DNA of 64,000 nucleotides from Achromobacter spanius (GTDB lineage Bacteria; Pseudomonadota; Gammaproteobacteria; Burkholderiales; Burkholderiaceae_B), in the NCBI RefSeq assembly GCF_003994415.1, contig NZ_CP034689.1, positions 1,178,001-1,242,000 of the forward strand, written 5' to 3'. This document shows positions 52,936 to 61,549 of this stretch, one piece after another; the stretch's first letter is position 1, and each line of letters begins with the position of its first letter. Below the pieces are notes generated by a model. That model made no database searches, was not told the origin of the DNA, and was given only the letters and a program-made list of their open reading frames with translations. The position numbers were made by a program, and so were the translations under genes.

Positions 52936-54279
52936 ATGGATATATCCACCCTTTCCCTGGCCCGTGCGCAGTTCGTGGCCAGCCTGAGCTTTCTGGCGCT
53001 GTTCCTGGCGGTTTCCCTGGCCCTTGCCTGGGTGCTGCTGTTTTTCAAGGTGCGCGCCCGCTGGTCCGGCCGCCCGGGCTGGACCGCCGCCTACCGCTTC
53101 TGGGTGCGTATTTTCGCGCTGGCTTTCGTCCTGACCCTGGCGGCCAGCGTGCCCGTGCTGATCCAGATCGGCAGCCTGTGGGCTGGCCTGATGGACAAGA
53201 TCGGTAATGTGGCCGGCCCCTTGCTGGGCTACGGCATCCTGTCGGTCTTCATCCTGAAGTCATGCTTCCTGGGCGTGATGCTGTTCGGCCAGCGCCGCGT
53301 GTCCGATGGCGCGCACACGCTGGCGGTGCTGATGGTGGCGGTGGGCCAATTGGTGGCGGTGTTCTGGGTGATGGCCCTGCAATCCTGGATGCAGACGCCC
53401 GACGGCGCCATTCTGGTCGACGGACGCTACCAGGTCTATGACTGGGTCGCCGTGGTGCTGAACCCGTCGGTGGGCTGGCGCATGGCCATGGTGGCGGTGG
53501 GCGCGGCGCTGTCCGTGTCGTTCCTGATGATGGGCGTGACGGCGTTGCAGGCCCTGCGGCGTCCGCTGGGCGATGGCGAGCGCAATACGTTCAAGACGGC
53601 GCTGGTGATTGGCGTGGTGGCCGCGTTCCTGCAGATTCCGGTCGCCACCGGTACTGGCCACCTCATGGCCAAGCTGCAACCTGCCAAGGCGGCGGCTGCG
53701 GCGGGTTTCTGGAACAGCGGCACCGAGCCGCAACTGGTGCTGTTCGGGTGGCCCGATGCGCGCGCCCATGCCAATGTGTCGGACCTGACCATCCGCAACG
53801 CGGGTGGCGCCTGGCTGCATCGCAATGCTGAAGGCACCTACGAAGGTCTGGATAAATTCTCCGGCATGTTGCCGCCCGTGGCGCTGACGTTCTGGTCACT
53901 GCGCGTGGCCGTCGCCCTGGGCCTGCTGATGCTGGTCGTGGCCTGCGTCACGTTTCTATGGACGTTCCGGCGCGGGCTGGATCCCTCGACGTTGCCCGTG
54001 TGGTGGCAGCGCGTGCTGTGCGGCATGATGTTTTCGGGCGGTATCGCCGTGGTGGCGGGCTGGTGGGTGTCCATCATCGGCCTGCAGCCCTTCGTGGTGA
54101 ACGGCACCGTTACGCAATCCGAAGTGCTGGGGCCGGTGCCGTCCAGCACGGTTCTTTATGGCTTGGTGGGCTATGGCCTGCTGTATGCCCTGTTACTGGC
54201 CGCATTCACGGGCATGCTGTTCCACGCGGCGCGCTACGGCGTGGTGCCGGTGCGTAAATTGGGCGGAGGATCGCCATGA
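52936..54279 (+). CDS. CydA-like membrane protein lacking the canonical heme ligands
   Basis: This 447-aa protein aligns along its length with subunit I of cytochrome bd quinol oxidase: about nine membrane segments, RAQF near the N terminus, LQSWMQTP, VLNPSVGW, LFGWPDA and GLQPF (usually GRQPW). Aligned by eye to remembered E. coli CydA, the ligand positions are changed: His19 is Leu20, Glu99 is Gly100, Glu107 is Lys108, His186 is Met185 and Met393 is Ala325. The quinol-loop Glu257 is Ala. All five hits are substitutions in an otherwise alignable chain, so it is unlikely to bind hemes b558, b595 and d in the usual way. It is coupled to a CydB-like gene (4-bp overlap). No CydX-type small subunit or CydCD is nearby. 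Confidence 0.75.
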   Translation: MDISTLSLARAQFVASLSFLALFLAVSLALAWVLLFFKVRARWSGRPGWTAAYRFWVRIFALAFVLTLAASVPVLIQIGSLWAGLMDKIGNVAGPLLGYGILSVFILKSCFLGVMLFGQRRVSDGAHTLAVLMVAVGQLVAVFWVMALQSWMQTPDGAILVDGRYQVYDWVAVVLNPSVGWRMAMVAVGAALSVSFLMMGVTALQALRRPLGDGERNTFKTALVIGVVAAFLQIPVATGTGHLMAKLQPAKAAAAAGFWNSGTEPQLVLFGWPDARAHANVSDLTIRNAGGAWLHRNAEGTYEGLDKFSGMLPPVALTFWSLRVAVALGLLMLVVACVTFLWTFRRGLDPSTLPVWWQRVLCGMMFSGGIAVVAGWWVSIIGLQPFVVNGTVTQSEVLGPVPSSTVLYGLVGYGLLYALLLAAFTGMLFHAARYGVVPVRKLGGGSP

Positions 54280-55328
54280 TCGCCATGTTGGCCGCGTCGC
54301 AGGGACTCAGCCCCGAAGACCCATCGTTCTGGATGCCGCTGGCCTTCATGGGGCTGTTGTTCGTGGTGATCGCCGCGGGCATGGTGCTGGATGGCTTTGA
54401 TCTGGGGGTGGGCATCCTGCTGCAACTGGCGCCCGAACACGAGCGCGGCCGCATGATGTCGCTCTTGAGCCCCTGGCGCGACGCCAACGAATTCTGGCTG
54501 CTGTTGGGCATGGGCCTGTTCGCCTCGGCCTTTCCCTTCGCGTGGGGCGCGGTGCTGGGCAAGCTTTACGGGCCGCTGACCTTCATGGTGCTGGGCGTGG
54601 TGTTGCGCAGCGTGTCGTTCGAATTCCGCATCCGCGCGCGCAACGAGATGAAGCCGCGTTGGATCTTCGGGTTCTGGGCCGGTTCCATCATTACGGCATT
54701 CGGGCAGGGGATGCTGCTGGGGCGCATCGCCACCGGCTATCAATCCGACGCGGGCTATGGCTGGTTCGCGCTGTTCGTGGGCCTGTGTGCCGTGGCGGCC
54801 TACGTGCTGCTGGGTGCATCGTGGTTGGTCATGCGAGTGGATGGTGACCTTCAACGCCGTGCGTCCTACTGGGCCCGCCACGCCATCCGCTGGACGGCGG
54901 TGGGCATGGTGGCGATTGCGGTGACGCTGGGGCTGGCCAACGCGGGCATCTTCTACAAGTGGAGCAACATTGCCCACCTGAGCCTGGCCGCAACGGTCTG
55001 GGTGCTGATGCTGGCGGGGTATGTCGCGGCAGAAATGTTGCTGGCCCGCTTACCCGGCCGGGCGGAGCGTTTCAGCTGGCTGCCGTTCGTGCTGTGTGTG
55101 GGGCTGTTCTTGCTGATGTTGAGCGGCCTGGCCTATAGCCTGTTCCCGTATCTGATCCTGGACGACATGACGCTCTGGGACGGCGCGGGGGCGTTGGGTT
55201 CGATGCGCCTAGTCATGGCTGGTGCGGTGGTGGGAGTTCCGGTGGTGCTGGTGTTCAACATCCTGGCGTACCGATCGGTCTTCGGCAAGGAACGCGCACC
55301 GGTCCCGCTATTGCCGCCACCCTCTTAG
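54276..55328 (+). CDS. CydB-like subunit II
   Basis: This 350-aa partner of the CydA-like protein has about eight to nine membrane segments and keeps subunit II features: VLDGFDLGVGILL, WRDANEFWLL with the Asp and Asn-Glu, RSVSFEFRIRARNE and AYSLFPYLILDDMTLWDGA. Subunit II holds no heme ligands in canonical enzymes. It overlaps the upstream gene by 4 bp. Its TAG stop codon ends exactly where the repeat element at 55328 begins. Confidence 0.85.
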   Translation: MIAMLAASQGLSPEDPSFWMPLAFMGLLFVVIAAGMVLDGFDLGVGILLQLAPEHERGRMMSLLSPWRDANEFWLLLGMGLFASAFPFAWGAVLGKLYGPLTFMVLGVVLRSVSFEFRIRARNEMKPRWIFGFWAGSIITAFGQGMLLGRIATGYQSDAGYGWFALFVGLCAVAAYVLLGASWLVMRVDGDLQRRASYWARHAIRWTAVGMVAIAVTLGLANAGIFYKWSNIAHLSLAATVWVLMLAGYVAAEMLLARLPGRAERFSWLPFVLCVGLFLLMLSGLAYSLFPYLILDDMTLWDGAGALGSMRLVMAGAVVGVPVVLVFNILAYRSVFGKERAPVPLLPPPS

Positions 55329-55507
55329 TAGGATGGGTGAAGCGCGCAAAGATCAATGCAAAATCCCCGGCATCGATCGCGCGCAACCCATCATGCAACG
55401 CCGAATTTTTCGCAACGGGCGGCTACGTCGGGGTGGCCGCCTGATGGGTTACGCGCGATTCAGGCCAGCATTCTTTTATGCGGCCTTGCGCGCTTCACCC
55501 ATCCTAC
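55328..55507. repeat. Two-hairpin intergenic repeat, copy 3
   Basis: Outer arms GTAGGATGGGTGAAGCGCG (from 55328) and CGCGCTTCACCCATCCTAC (to 55507), inner arms CGCGCGCAACCCATCA (55378) and TGATGGGTTACGCGCG (55442-55457); both spacers are 31 nt. The element begins on the last base of the cydB-like stop codon and takes up over half of the 308-bp gap to recQ. Confidence 0.85.
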
Positions 55508-55510
55508 AAT

Positions 55511-55570
55511 TCCCGGATCACGGCCACGGATCGCGGATCACGGATCACGGATCGCGGACCACGGGCCACA
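55511..55570. repeat. Degenerate tandem repeat of GGATCACGG-type units
   Basis: About six imperfect units of GGATCACGG or GGATCGCGG, roughly 9-10 bp each, follow directly after the two-hairpin repeat. No reading frame is supported here. The remainder of the gap to the recQ end (55571-55636) shows nothing I can name. Confidence 0.6.
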
Positions 55571-55636
55571 CCCTCGGCCATACCCCCGCCCCTTGACGAC
55601 GCATCCACGTCCGCACACGCCGCGGACGTCCTACGA

Positions 55637-57466
55637 TCACATCACCGGTCTTGCCACGCGTTGCAGGATCTCTTCGCCGTAGGCTTCCAGCTTGCGGGCG
55701 CCCACGCCGCTGATGTGGCTCAGGGCGTCCATCGAATCTGGCTGGGCCAGGGCGATTTCGCGTAGCGTGGCGTCGTGGAAAATGACGTAGGCGGGCACGC
55801 CGTGGCTTTTGGCGACTTCACCGCGCCAAGCGCGCAGCGCTTCAAACACCGGTTGCAATTCAGCCGGCAGGTCAATCGTTGCCGCCTTGGGACGGCCACT
55901 GCCTGTCTTGCCCGACCGGGTTTTCTTCTCGGACTCCCGGCGCAGCATCAACTGGCGTTCGCCCTTGAGCACGGCGCGGCTGCCTTCGGTCAGCGCCAGG
56001 GTGCCATAGCCTTCGGCGTCCACGGTCAGCAAACCCTGCGCCAGCAACTGGCGCAGCACGCCGCGCCAAGCCGTGTCGCTCAGGTCTTCGCCCACGCCGA
56101 ACACGCTTAGGGTTTCATGGCCGTGCTGCTTGGTGCGGTCAGTGACCTTGCCTCGCAGGATGTCGATGATGTGGCCCGCGCCGTAGCGCTGCCCACGTTC
56201 CTTCCACAAGCGATAGACGGCCGACAGCACTTTTTGCGCCGCCACGGTGCCGTCCCAGGCTTGCGGCGGTTCCAGGCAGACGTCGCAGTTGCCGCAGGCG
56301 GTGATCTGCTGGCCGAAGTACGCCAGCAGCCGCACCCGGCGGCATTCCACGGTTTCGCACAGGCCCAGCATGGCGTCCAGTTGCTGGCCCAGCCGACGGC
56401 GGTAGGATTCGTCGCCGGGGGACTCGTCGATCATGCGGCGCTGCTGCACCACGTCTTGCAGGCCATAGGCCAGCCACGCCGTGGCGGGCAGGCCGTCGCG
56501 GCCGGCGCGGCCGGTTTCCTGGTAGTAGCCTTCAACGGATTTGGGCAGGTCGATGTGCGCCACGAAGCGCACGTCCGGCTTGTCGATACCCATGCCAAAG
56601 GCAATGGTGGCCACCATGACCACGCCGTCTTCGCGCAGGAAACGGGCCTGGTTGGCCGCGCGCACTTGGGGGCTGAGGCCGGCGTGGTAGGGCATGGCAT
56701 CGATGCCCTGATTGCACAGGAATTCGGCCGTCTCTTCGACCCGCGCTCGCGACAAGCCATACACCACGCCGGATTCGCCGTCGTGTTCGGTGCGGATCAT
56801 GTCCAGCAATTGCTTGCGCACCTCGTTCTTTTCGACGATGCGGTAGCGGATGTTGGGGCGGTCGAAGCTGGACACGAAATGCCGAGCATCGTCCAGCGAC
56901 AGGCGCTGCGCGATCTCGGTGCGCGTGTCCGCCGTGGCCGTGGCCGTGAGCGCGATGCGCGGCACATCGGGCCAGCGCTCGTGCAGCATCGACAGGCCCA
57001 GGTATTCCGGCCGGAAATCATGCCCCCATTGCGACACGCAATGCGCCTCGTCGATGGCGAACAGGGCGATGCGGCCGCGCTCAAGCAGTTGCAGGCAGCG
57101 GTCGGTCAGGAGCCGTTCGGGCGCGACGTAGAGCAGATCTAGTTCGCCCGCCAGGAACGCCTGTTCCACGTCGCGGGCCACGCGCCAATCCTGCGTGGAA
57201 TTCAGGAAGGCCGCGCGCACGCCCAGTTCCGTCAGGGCGTCGACCTGGTCCTGCATCAGCGCAATCAGTGGCGACACGACGATGCCGGTGCCTTCGCGCA
57301 CCAAGGACGGAATCTGGTAACAGAGCGATTTCCCTCCGCCCGTGGGCATGAGGACCAGCGCGTCACCGCCGTCGATCACTTGTTCGACAATGGCTTGCTG
57401 GTCGCCGCGGAAGGATTCGTAACCGAAAACGCGCTGCAGGACGCCAAGGGCGCGCGCGTCAGACAT
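55637..57466 (-). CDS. recQ: ATP-dependent DNA helicase RecQ
   Basis: RecQ is a 3'-5' helicase used in recombination and replication-fork repair. The 609-aa protein has the full set of SF2 motifs: PTGGGKSLCYQIP (I), VVSPLIALMQDQVD (Ia), AIDEAHCVSQWGHDFRP (II and aromatic loop), QETGRAGRDGLPA (VI), then the zinc-binding region (CRRVRLLAYFGQ, CGNCDVC), winged helix and HRDC domain at the C terminus. Confidence 0.95.
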   Translation of the reverse strand: MSDARALGVLQRVFGYESFRGDQQAIVEQVIDGGDALVLMPTGGGKSLCYQIPSLVREGTGIVVSPLIALMQDQVDALTELGVRAAFLNSTQDWRVARDVEQAFLAGELDLLYVAPERLLTDRCLQLLERGRIALFAIDEAHCVSQWGHDFRPEYLGLSMLHERWPDVPRIALTATATADTRTEIAQRLSLDDARHFVSSFDRPNIRYRIVEKNEVRKQLLDMIRTEHDGESGVVYGLSRARVEETAEFLCNQGIDAMPYHAGLSPQVRAANQARFLREDGVVMVATIAFGMGIDKPDVRFVAHIDLPKSVEGYYQETGRAGRDGLPATAWLAYGLQDVVQQRRMIDESPGDESYRRRLGQQLDAMLGLCETVECRRVRLLAYFGQQITACGNCDVCLEPPQAWDGTVAAQKVLSAVYRLWKERGQRYGAGHIIDILRGKVTDRTKQHGHETLSVFGVGEDLSDTAWRGVLRQLLAQGLLTVDAEGYGTLALTEGSRAVLKGERQLMLRRESEKKTRSGKTGSGRPKAATIDLPAELQPVFEALRAWRGEVAKSHGVPAYVIFHDATLREIALAQPDSMDALSHISGVGARKLEAYGEEILQRVARPVM

Positions 57467-57575
57467 GGGGGTAGGCCGAAAGCATCATGGCGGGGATTTT
57501 AAGCCGCAATTGCGGGCCGGCCATTTTCAGAGAGATATTTCCGTCCGGCTCGCGGCTTGCAGGCCCCCTGGCCCG

Positions 57576-58904
57576 CTACCAGCTCAACCAGGTGCCGCGC
57601 ATGAAGGTGTCCACCGGCATGCTGAGGTTGGCGCGCCATTCGTAGTTGCCCGACACGATGTCGCGGTCAGCACCCACGGCCAGTTGCACCTTGGGCGCCA
57701 CAAACATGCTGTGCGACAGGCCGACACGCTGCTCGGCCAGGGCCGAGCCTTCGCGCAGCCCTGAATAGGTTCCGCTGAAGGTGCCCCAGCCGGTGATGGG
57801 CACGCCCGCCGACAGGGTGTTGCGCGTTTGCGCCGCCGAGGCCACGCCGCCGGAGTAGGTCGACAGGTCACCAAAACCCGCCCCGATCTGTTCGTTGGTG
57901 TAGCCCAGGTTGACCATATCCGCCACGTCCACGTTGTAGCCGAAGCGGTAACGCCAGGCGTTGGAGGCGTCGAACGAGCTTTGCGTGGCGCCCGCCTGGA
58001 ACGTGCCGTATTCGCCCGCGGCGTAGGTCGTGCCCAGGCCGCGCGTGGTCAGGGCGGGGGCGCTTTGCATCTGGCCTTCCAGGGTAAGCACCGGGGTCAG
58101 CCCGTAGCGCACGCTGCCGGAGCCGACCGACGCGCCGTAGTCCACCGGACCCGAGCGGGCGGCCGGATCCATCCGGTTCAGTTTGCCAACCGACGATGAA
58201 TAACCGAAGCTGCCTTCAGGCACGGTGGCGGCGGAGCCTGCCCAGTTTGCAATCTGCAGCCCGCCCACCGGCGCGCTGCTGCCCCATACGGGGGCATTGG
58301 CGTTGATGTTGCCCACAGTCAGCGACGGGCCGGCGGTGTTGCGGTAAACCCAGTTGCGGTCGCCACCATAGCGCAGGCCGTCCTGGCCGCTGACCGACGC
58401 GAACCAGGGGCGGGTCGGTCGCGATACGCCCGAGATCACCACCACCGGCACGCGCGGAATGTCGCTGTCTTCCAAGGCGAAGGAATAGTCGGGCATGCTG
58501 TCTTCAACGATGGCTGTCGGCTGGGTCTGGCATTCCGGCGTCATGCCCTGTGCGCCACCCGACAGGCCCGTGCCCAGTCCGGGAATGACGTCGGAGCCGT
58601 CGTCTTCGCCGCCGCGCACGCTGGTGTCCAGGGCCGGTTCGGCGGCCTCCAGGCCGCACAGGGGCGGGTCCAGGGGTACGGCGCGCGCCGCGATCGACGG
58701 CGCCGGGCGCACAGGAATCGGCTGCACCGGCGACAGCACGCCGATGCCGCGTGCCATCAGCACCGGCGCGCTCTGCGCGGGCGATGGGACAGAAAATGGG
58801 GGCGCATCAAGCGTGTCGGCCAGGGCGGCAGGCAGCGGGCAAACCACGCCCGCCGTCAGCACCACGTGCAACAGCCGTCTGCGCCAGATTGCAGGGGCGA
58901 CCAT
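57576..58904 (-). CDS. Secreted usher-like outer-membrane barrel protein, truncated form
   Basis: This 442-aa protein has a signal peptide (VAPAIWRRRLLHVVLTAGVV, cleavage after ALA), a Pro/Ala/Gly-rich segment of about 130 residues and a C-terminal region that looks like part of a fimbrial usher barrel (RYGLTPVLTLEGQMQSAPAL, GLGTTYAAGEYGTFQAGATQ), ending in Trp. It is about half the length of a usher and lacks the plug and periplasmic chaperone-binding parts as far as I can see. No chaperone or pilin gene is nearby. The start is uncertain; the ATG at 58904 gives the best signal peptide. It is divergent from an OmpR/EnvZ-type pair, a plausible regulator. Confidence 0.55.
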   Translation of the reverse strand: MVAPAIWRRRLLHVVLTAGVVCPLPAALADTLDAPPFSVPSPAQSAPVLMARGIGVLSPVQPIPVRPAPSIAARAVPLDPPLCGLEAAEPALDTSVRGGEDDGSDVIPGLGTGLSGGAQGMTPECQTQPTAIVEDSMPDYSFALEDSDIPRVPVVVISGVSRPTRPWFASVSGQDGLRYGGDRNWVYRNTAGPSLTVGNINANAPVWGSSAPVGGLQIANWAGSAATVPEGSFGYSSSVGKLNRMDPAARSGPVDYGASVGSGSVRYGLTPVLTLEGQMQSAPALTTRGLGTTYAAGEYGTFQAGATQSSFDASNAWRYRFGYNVDVADMVNLGYTNEQIGAGFGDLSTYSGGVASAAQTRNTLSAGVPITGWGTFSGTYSGLREGSALAEQRVGLSHSMFVAPKVQLAVGADRDIVSGNYEWRANLSMPVDTFMRGTWLSW

Positions 58905-59113
58905 AAAAATCAGTGTAGAGAGGGGACGCTGCCGTAGCTGTAAACGATTTTTAGTAAACCGGACCAGGGGCAAGACCAGGGGCTTCATTTTAGGGCCGGC
59001 CGGGCGCGCCTGGAAGGAACTTGAGGGATGCGCCACAAGACGCCGTACATCATGCAACAGGTCTATTTCAGTTGATTTCTTGCCCCTTGCGGTCAGGCGC
59101 GCCGCGCCGCACT

Positions 59114-59824
59114 ATGGCGACCATGGACAATCCTCATACCAAGCTGCTGGTCGTCGACGATGACCCGGCCCTGCGGCAATTGCTGGCCGACTACCTGAAT
59201 CGGCACGGCTACGACACCTTGTTGGCGCCGGACGCCACCGACCTGTCGACGCGCATCACCCGCTATGCCCCCGACCTGCTTGTGCTGGACCGCATGCTGC
59301 CCGGCGGCGACGGCGCCGACGCCTGCCGCCGCCTGCGCGAGCAAGGCGAAGACATCCCCGTAATTTTGCTGACCGCGCGTGACGAAGCCGTGGACCGCAT
59401 CATCGGCCTGGAAGCGGGCGCTGACGATTACGTCGGCAAGCCCTTTGACCCGCGTGAACTCTTGGCCCGCATCGAAGCCGTGTTGCGCCGCAAACGCGGT
59501 CCGTCCGCCTTGACCAAGGATGCGCCGGTCACCTTTGGCCCGTTCCTGTTCGACCCGTCCACCCGGCAGTTGTCGCGTGATGGCACGGTGGTCAAGCTGA
59601 CCGGTGGCGAAATCAACCTTCTGGAAGCGCTGGTGCGCAACGCGGGCAAGCCGCTGTCGCGGGAACGTCTGCTGGCGCTTGCGCGCGACGATGACGCCGG
59701 CGAACGCAACGACCGCGCCATCGACATCGCCATCCTGCGCCTGCGCCGCGTGATCGAAGATGATCCGAAACAGCCGCGCTGGATCCAGACCGTTTGGGGC
59801 ATTGGCTACCGGTTCTCGCCCTGA
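59114..59824 (+). CDS. OmpR-family response regulator
   Basis: This 236-aa two-component response regulator has a receiver domain (KLLVVDDDPALRQLLADYLN with acidic pocket, Asp in LVLDRMLPGGDGADA, Lys in YVGKPFDPREL) and a C-terminal winged helix (TGGEINLLEALVRNAGKPLS, IDIAILRLRRVIEDDP). The sequence style is near OmpR. I chose the first of two ATGs (59114, 59123); neither has a strong ribosome-binding site. The histidine kinase gene overlaps by one base. Confidence 0.9.
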   Translation: MATMDNPHTKLLVVDDDPALRQLLADYLNRHGYDTLLAPDATDLSTRITRYAPDLLVLDRMLPGGDGADACRRLREQGEDIPVILLTARDEAVDRIIGLEAGADDYVGKPFDPRELLARIEAVLRRKRGPSALTKDAPVTFGPFLFDPSTRQLSRDGTVVKLTGGEINLLEALVRNAGKPLSRERLLALARDDDAGERNDRAIDIAILRLRRVIEDDPKQPRWIQTVWGIGYRFSP

Positions 59825-61434
59825 TGCGCTTTCTTGCCCGCTTCCTGGTGCCGCGCTCGCTGCGTGCGCGCCTGATCCTGCTGATCCTGGGTTCCGTCCT
59901 GCTGACGCAAGCGGCCACGCTGGTGACGGTGTCGTACTTCCGGCACAAGTTCATGGAAGACGTGGCGATCGGCTATATCGTCACCACCATTCGCACGCTG
60001 CGCGCCGCCTTGTCCGAAGTGCCCGCTGAGGACCGTGCCGATTTCGTGCGCACGGCGTCGCAGAATCAATGGCGCCTGTGGTCGCGGGTGCTGCCCGCCG
60101 AAGCCAAGCTGCAACGCTTCAACGGACGGCGTCCGCCGCCGCCGCCCCGAGCCACGCCCCGCCCGCCGCCACCGCCGCCCTCGGACGCCCGGCCCGGCGA
60201 CAGGCCACCGCCGCCCTCGGACGCCCAACCTGGCGACAGGCCACCGCCGGACGGGCACGGCGACGAGCACGAGACGGGCGCCGACCAGGTGGACACGCGC
60301 ACTGCCCAGCAGCGCGAGGCCGACCGCGTGGCGCACGAAGAGCGCATGCGGCGCCACAACAAGCCCGAGCCCGACGACATCCGCCGCGACCTGAAGGCGC
60401 TGGTGCAGTTGCTGAACGAACGGCTGAACGACGGCACCCGCGTAGCGCTGTCGCGCGGCCCCACGCCCGAAATCTTCATTTCTTTGGCGCCCAATTCGGC
60501 CAGCGAAGACGTGCCGCGCCTGCGGGAATGGCTGGTCATCCCCCTGGAACGATTGGACCCGCCCGTGGCCACGCCCTTCATCGCCGCCTGGTTGGGCGGC
60601 TTGGGCCTGTTGTTGTTGCTGGCCGTGGGCTTTTCCTGGCACATCACGCGCCCCATTACCCGGCTGGCGGACGCGGCTGACCGCCTGGCGGCCGGGCAGC
60701 CGCAGCGCGTAGAGCCCTCGGGGCCGCACGAAACCCGCGCCTTGGGCGAACGCTTCAACGCCATGCTGGACGCGCTGGCCGAATCCGACTCGGTGCGCCG
60801 CACGCTGCTGTCCGGCTTGCCGCACGACCTGAAAGGGCCGTTGTCGCGCATGTGGCTGCGGATTGAAATGGCCGACGATTCCAAGCTGAAGGAAGGCCTG
60901 CGCACCGATCTTCAAGACATGCAACACATGGTGGACCAGTTCATCGGCTTTGTGCGCGGCACTGACCCGGCGGCCTACCGCTATGCGCCCATCGTGCTGT
61001 CCGAATGGCTGGCCGAGCGCGTTGGCGCCTGGCACGGCGCGGGTACGGACATCCACCTGAAGTCGGTGGACGATGATGCGCCGCTGGTAGTCCAGGCCGA
61101 CGCGGTGGCCTTGGGCCGTTTGCTGGACAACCTGATCGGCAATGCCCTGAACCACGGCGCCCCACCGGTGGATGTTGGCCTGCGCCGCGAAAACCACGAA
61201 GCGGTGCTGGACGTGGCGGACCATGGTCCCGGCATCGTGCCCGAGCGCCGCCAGGAGGCGCTGCGCCCCTTCAGCCGGCTGGACGACGCGCGTACGCGCA
61301 CTGGCAGCGTCGGCCTCGGCCTGGCGCTGGCCGAGGCCATCGCGCGCGCGCACGGTGGTTCGCTGGAGTTGCGCCAGGCGGATTCCGGCGGCCTGTGCGT
61401 GCGGGTAAGGCTGCCGCTGTCGGAAAGCGCTTAG
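59824..61434 (+). CDS. Sensor histidine kinase, EnvZ-like, with proline-rich periplasmic insert
   Basis: This 536-aa membrane kinase partners the OmpR-type regulator. Membrane segment 1 spans ~13-35 and segment 2 ~251-271, followed by HAMP (HITRPITRLADAADRLAAGQ), the His-box LLSGLPHDLKGPLSR, then N-box DNLIGNALNHG and ATP lid motifs VADHGPGIV and GSVGLGLALAEAI. DQFIGFVRG resembles the EnvZ X region. The periplasmic domain contains a Pro-rich stretch at residues ~103-142 with two 12-residue repeats. EnvZ has no such insert. The signal sensed is unknown. Confidence 0.9.
   Translation: MRFLARFLVPRSLRARLILLILGSVLLTQAATLVTVSYFRHKFMEDVAIGYIVTTIRTLRAALSEVPAEDRADFVRTASQNQWRLWSRVLPAEAKLQRFNGRRPPPPPRATPRPPPPPPSDARPGDRPPPPSDAQPGDRPPPDGHGDEHETGADQVDTRTAQQREADRVAHEERMRRHNKPEPDDIRRDLKALVQLLNERLNDGTRVALSRGPTPEIFISLAPNSASEDVPRLREWLVIPLERLDPPVATPFIAAWLGGLGLLLLLAVGFSWHITRPITRLADAADRLAAGQPQRVEPSGPHETRALGERFNAMLDALAESDSVRRTLLSGLPHDLKGPLSRMWLRIEMADDSKLKEGLRTDLQDMQHMVDQFIGFVRGTDPAAYRYAPIVLSEWLAERVGAWHGAGTDIHLKSVDDDAPLVVQADAVALGRLLDNLIGNALNHGAPPVDVGLRRENHEAVLDVADHGPGIVPERRQEALRPFSRLDDARTRTGSVGLGLALAEAIARAHGGSLELRQADSGGLCVRVRLPLSESA
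60172..60243 (+). repeat. 36-bp tandem repeat inside the sensor kinase gene
   Basis: Two in-frame copies of a 36-bp unit encode PPPSDARPGDRP and PPPSDAQPGDRP in the periplasmic part of the kinase. The second copy differs at only a few bases. Repeats like this can vary in number between strains. Confidence 0.75.
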
Positions 61435-61549
61435 GGCGCGGCCATCTGCAAGGGTGGGGCCACAAGCCGGCCCCCCTAGCCGGCGCCCCTAGCCAGCGCC
61501 ACCATACGGTACGATGCATCCTGCTTCGTCCCTTGTCGTTTTCCGCACC

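Noticed and set aside
52936..55328. Ordinary cytochrome bd oxidase (CydAB/CioAB)
   Set aside because: Rejected as a functional call because the heme-ligand and quinol-loop residues are replaced; only the family membership is kept.
61466..61500. Repeated CCCCTAGCC-type units before ruvB
   Set aside because: Two short imperfect units only; too little to call an element.
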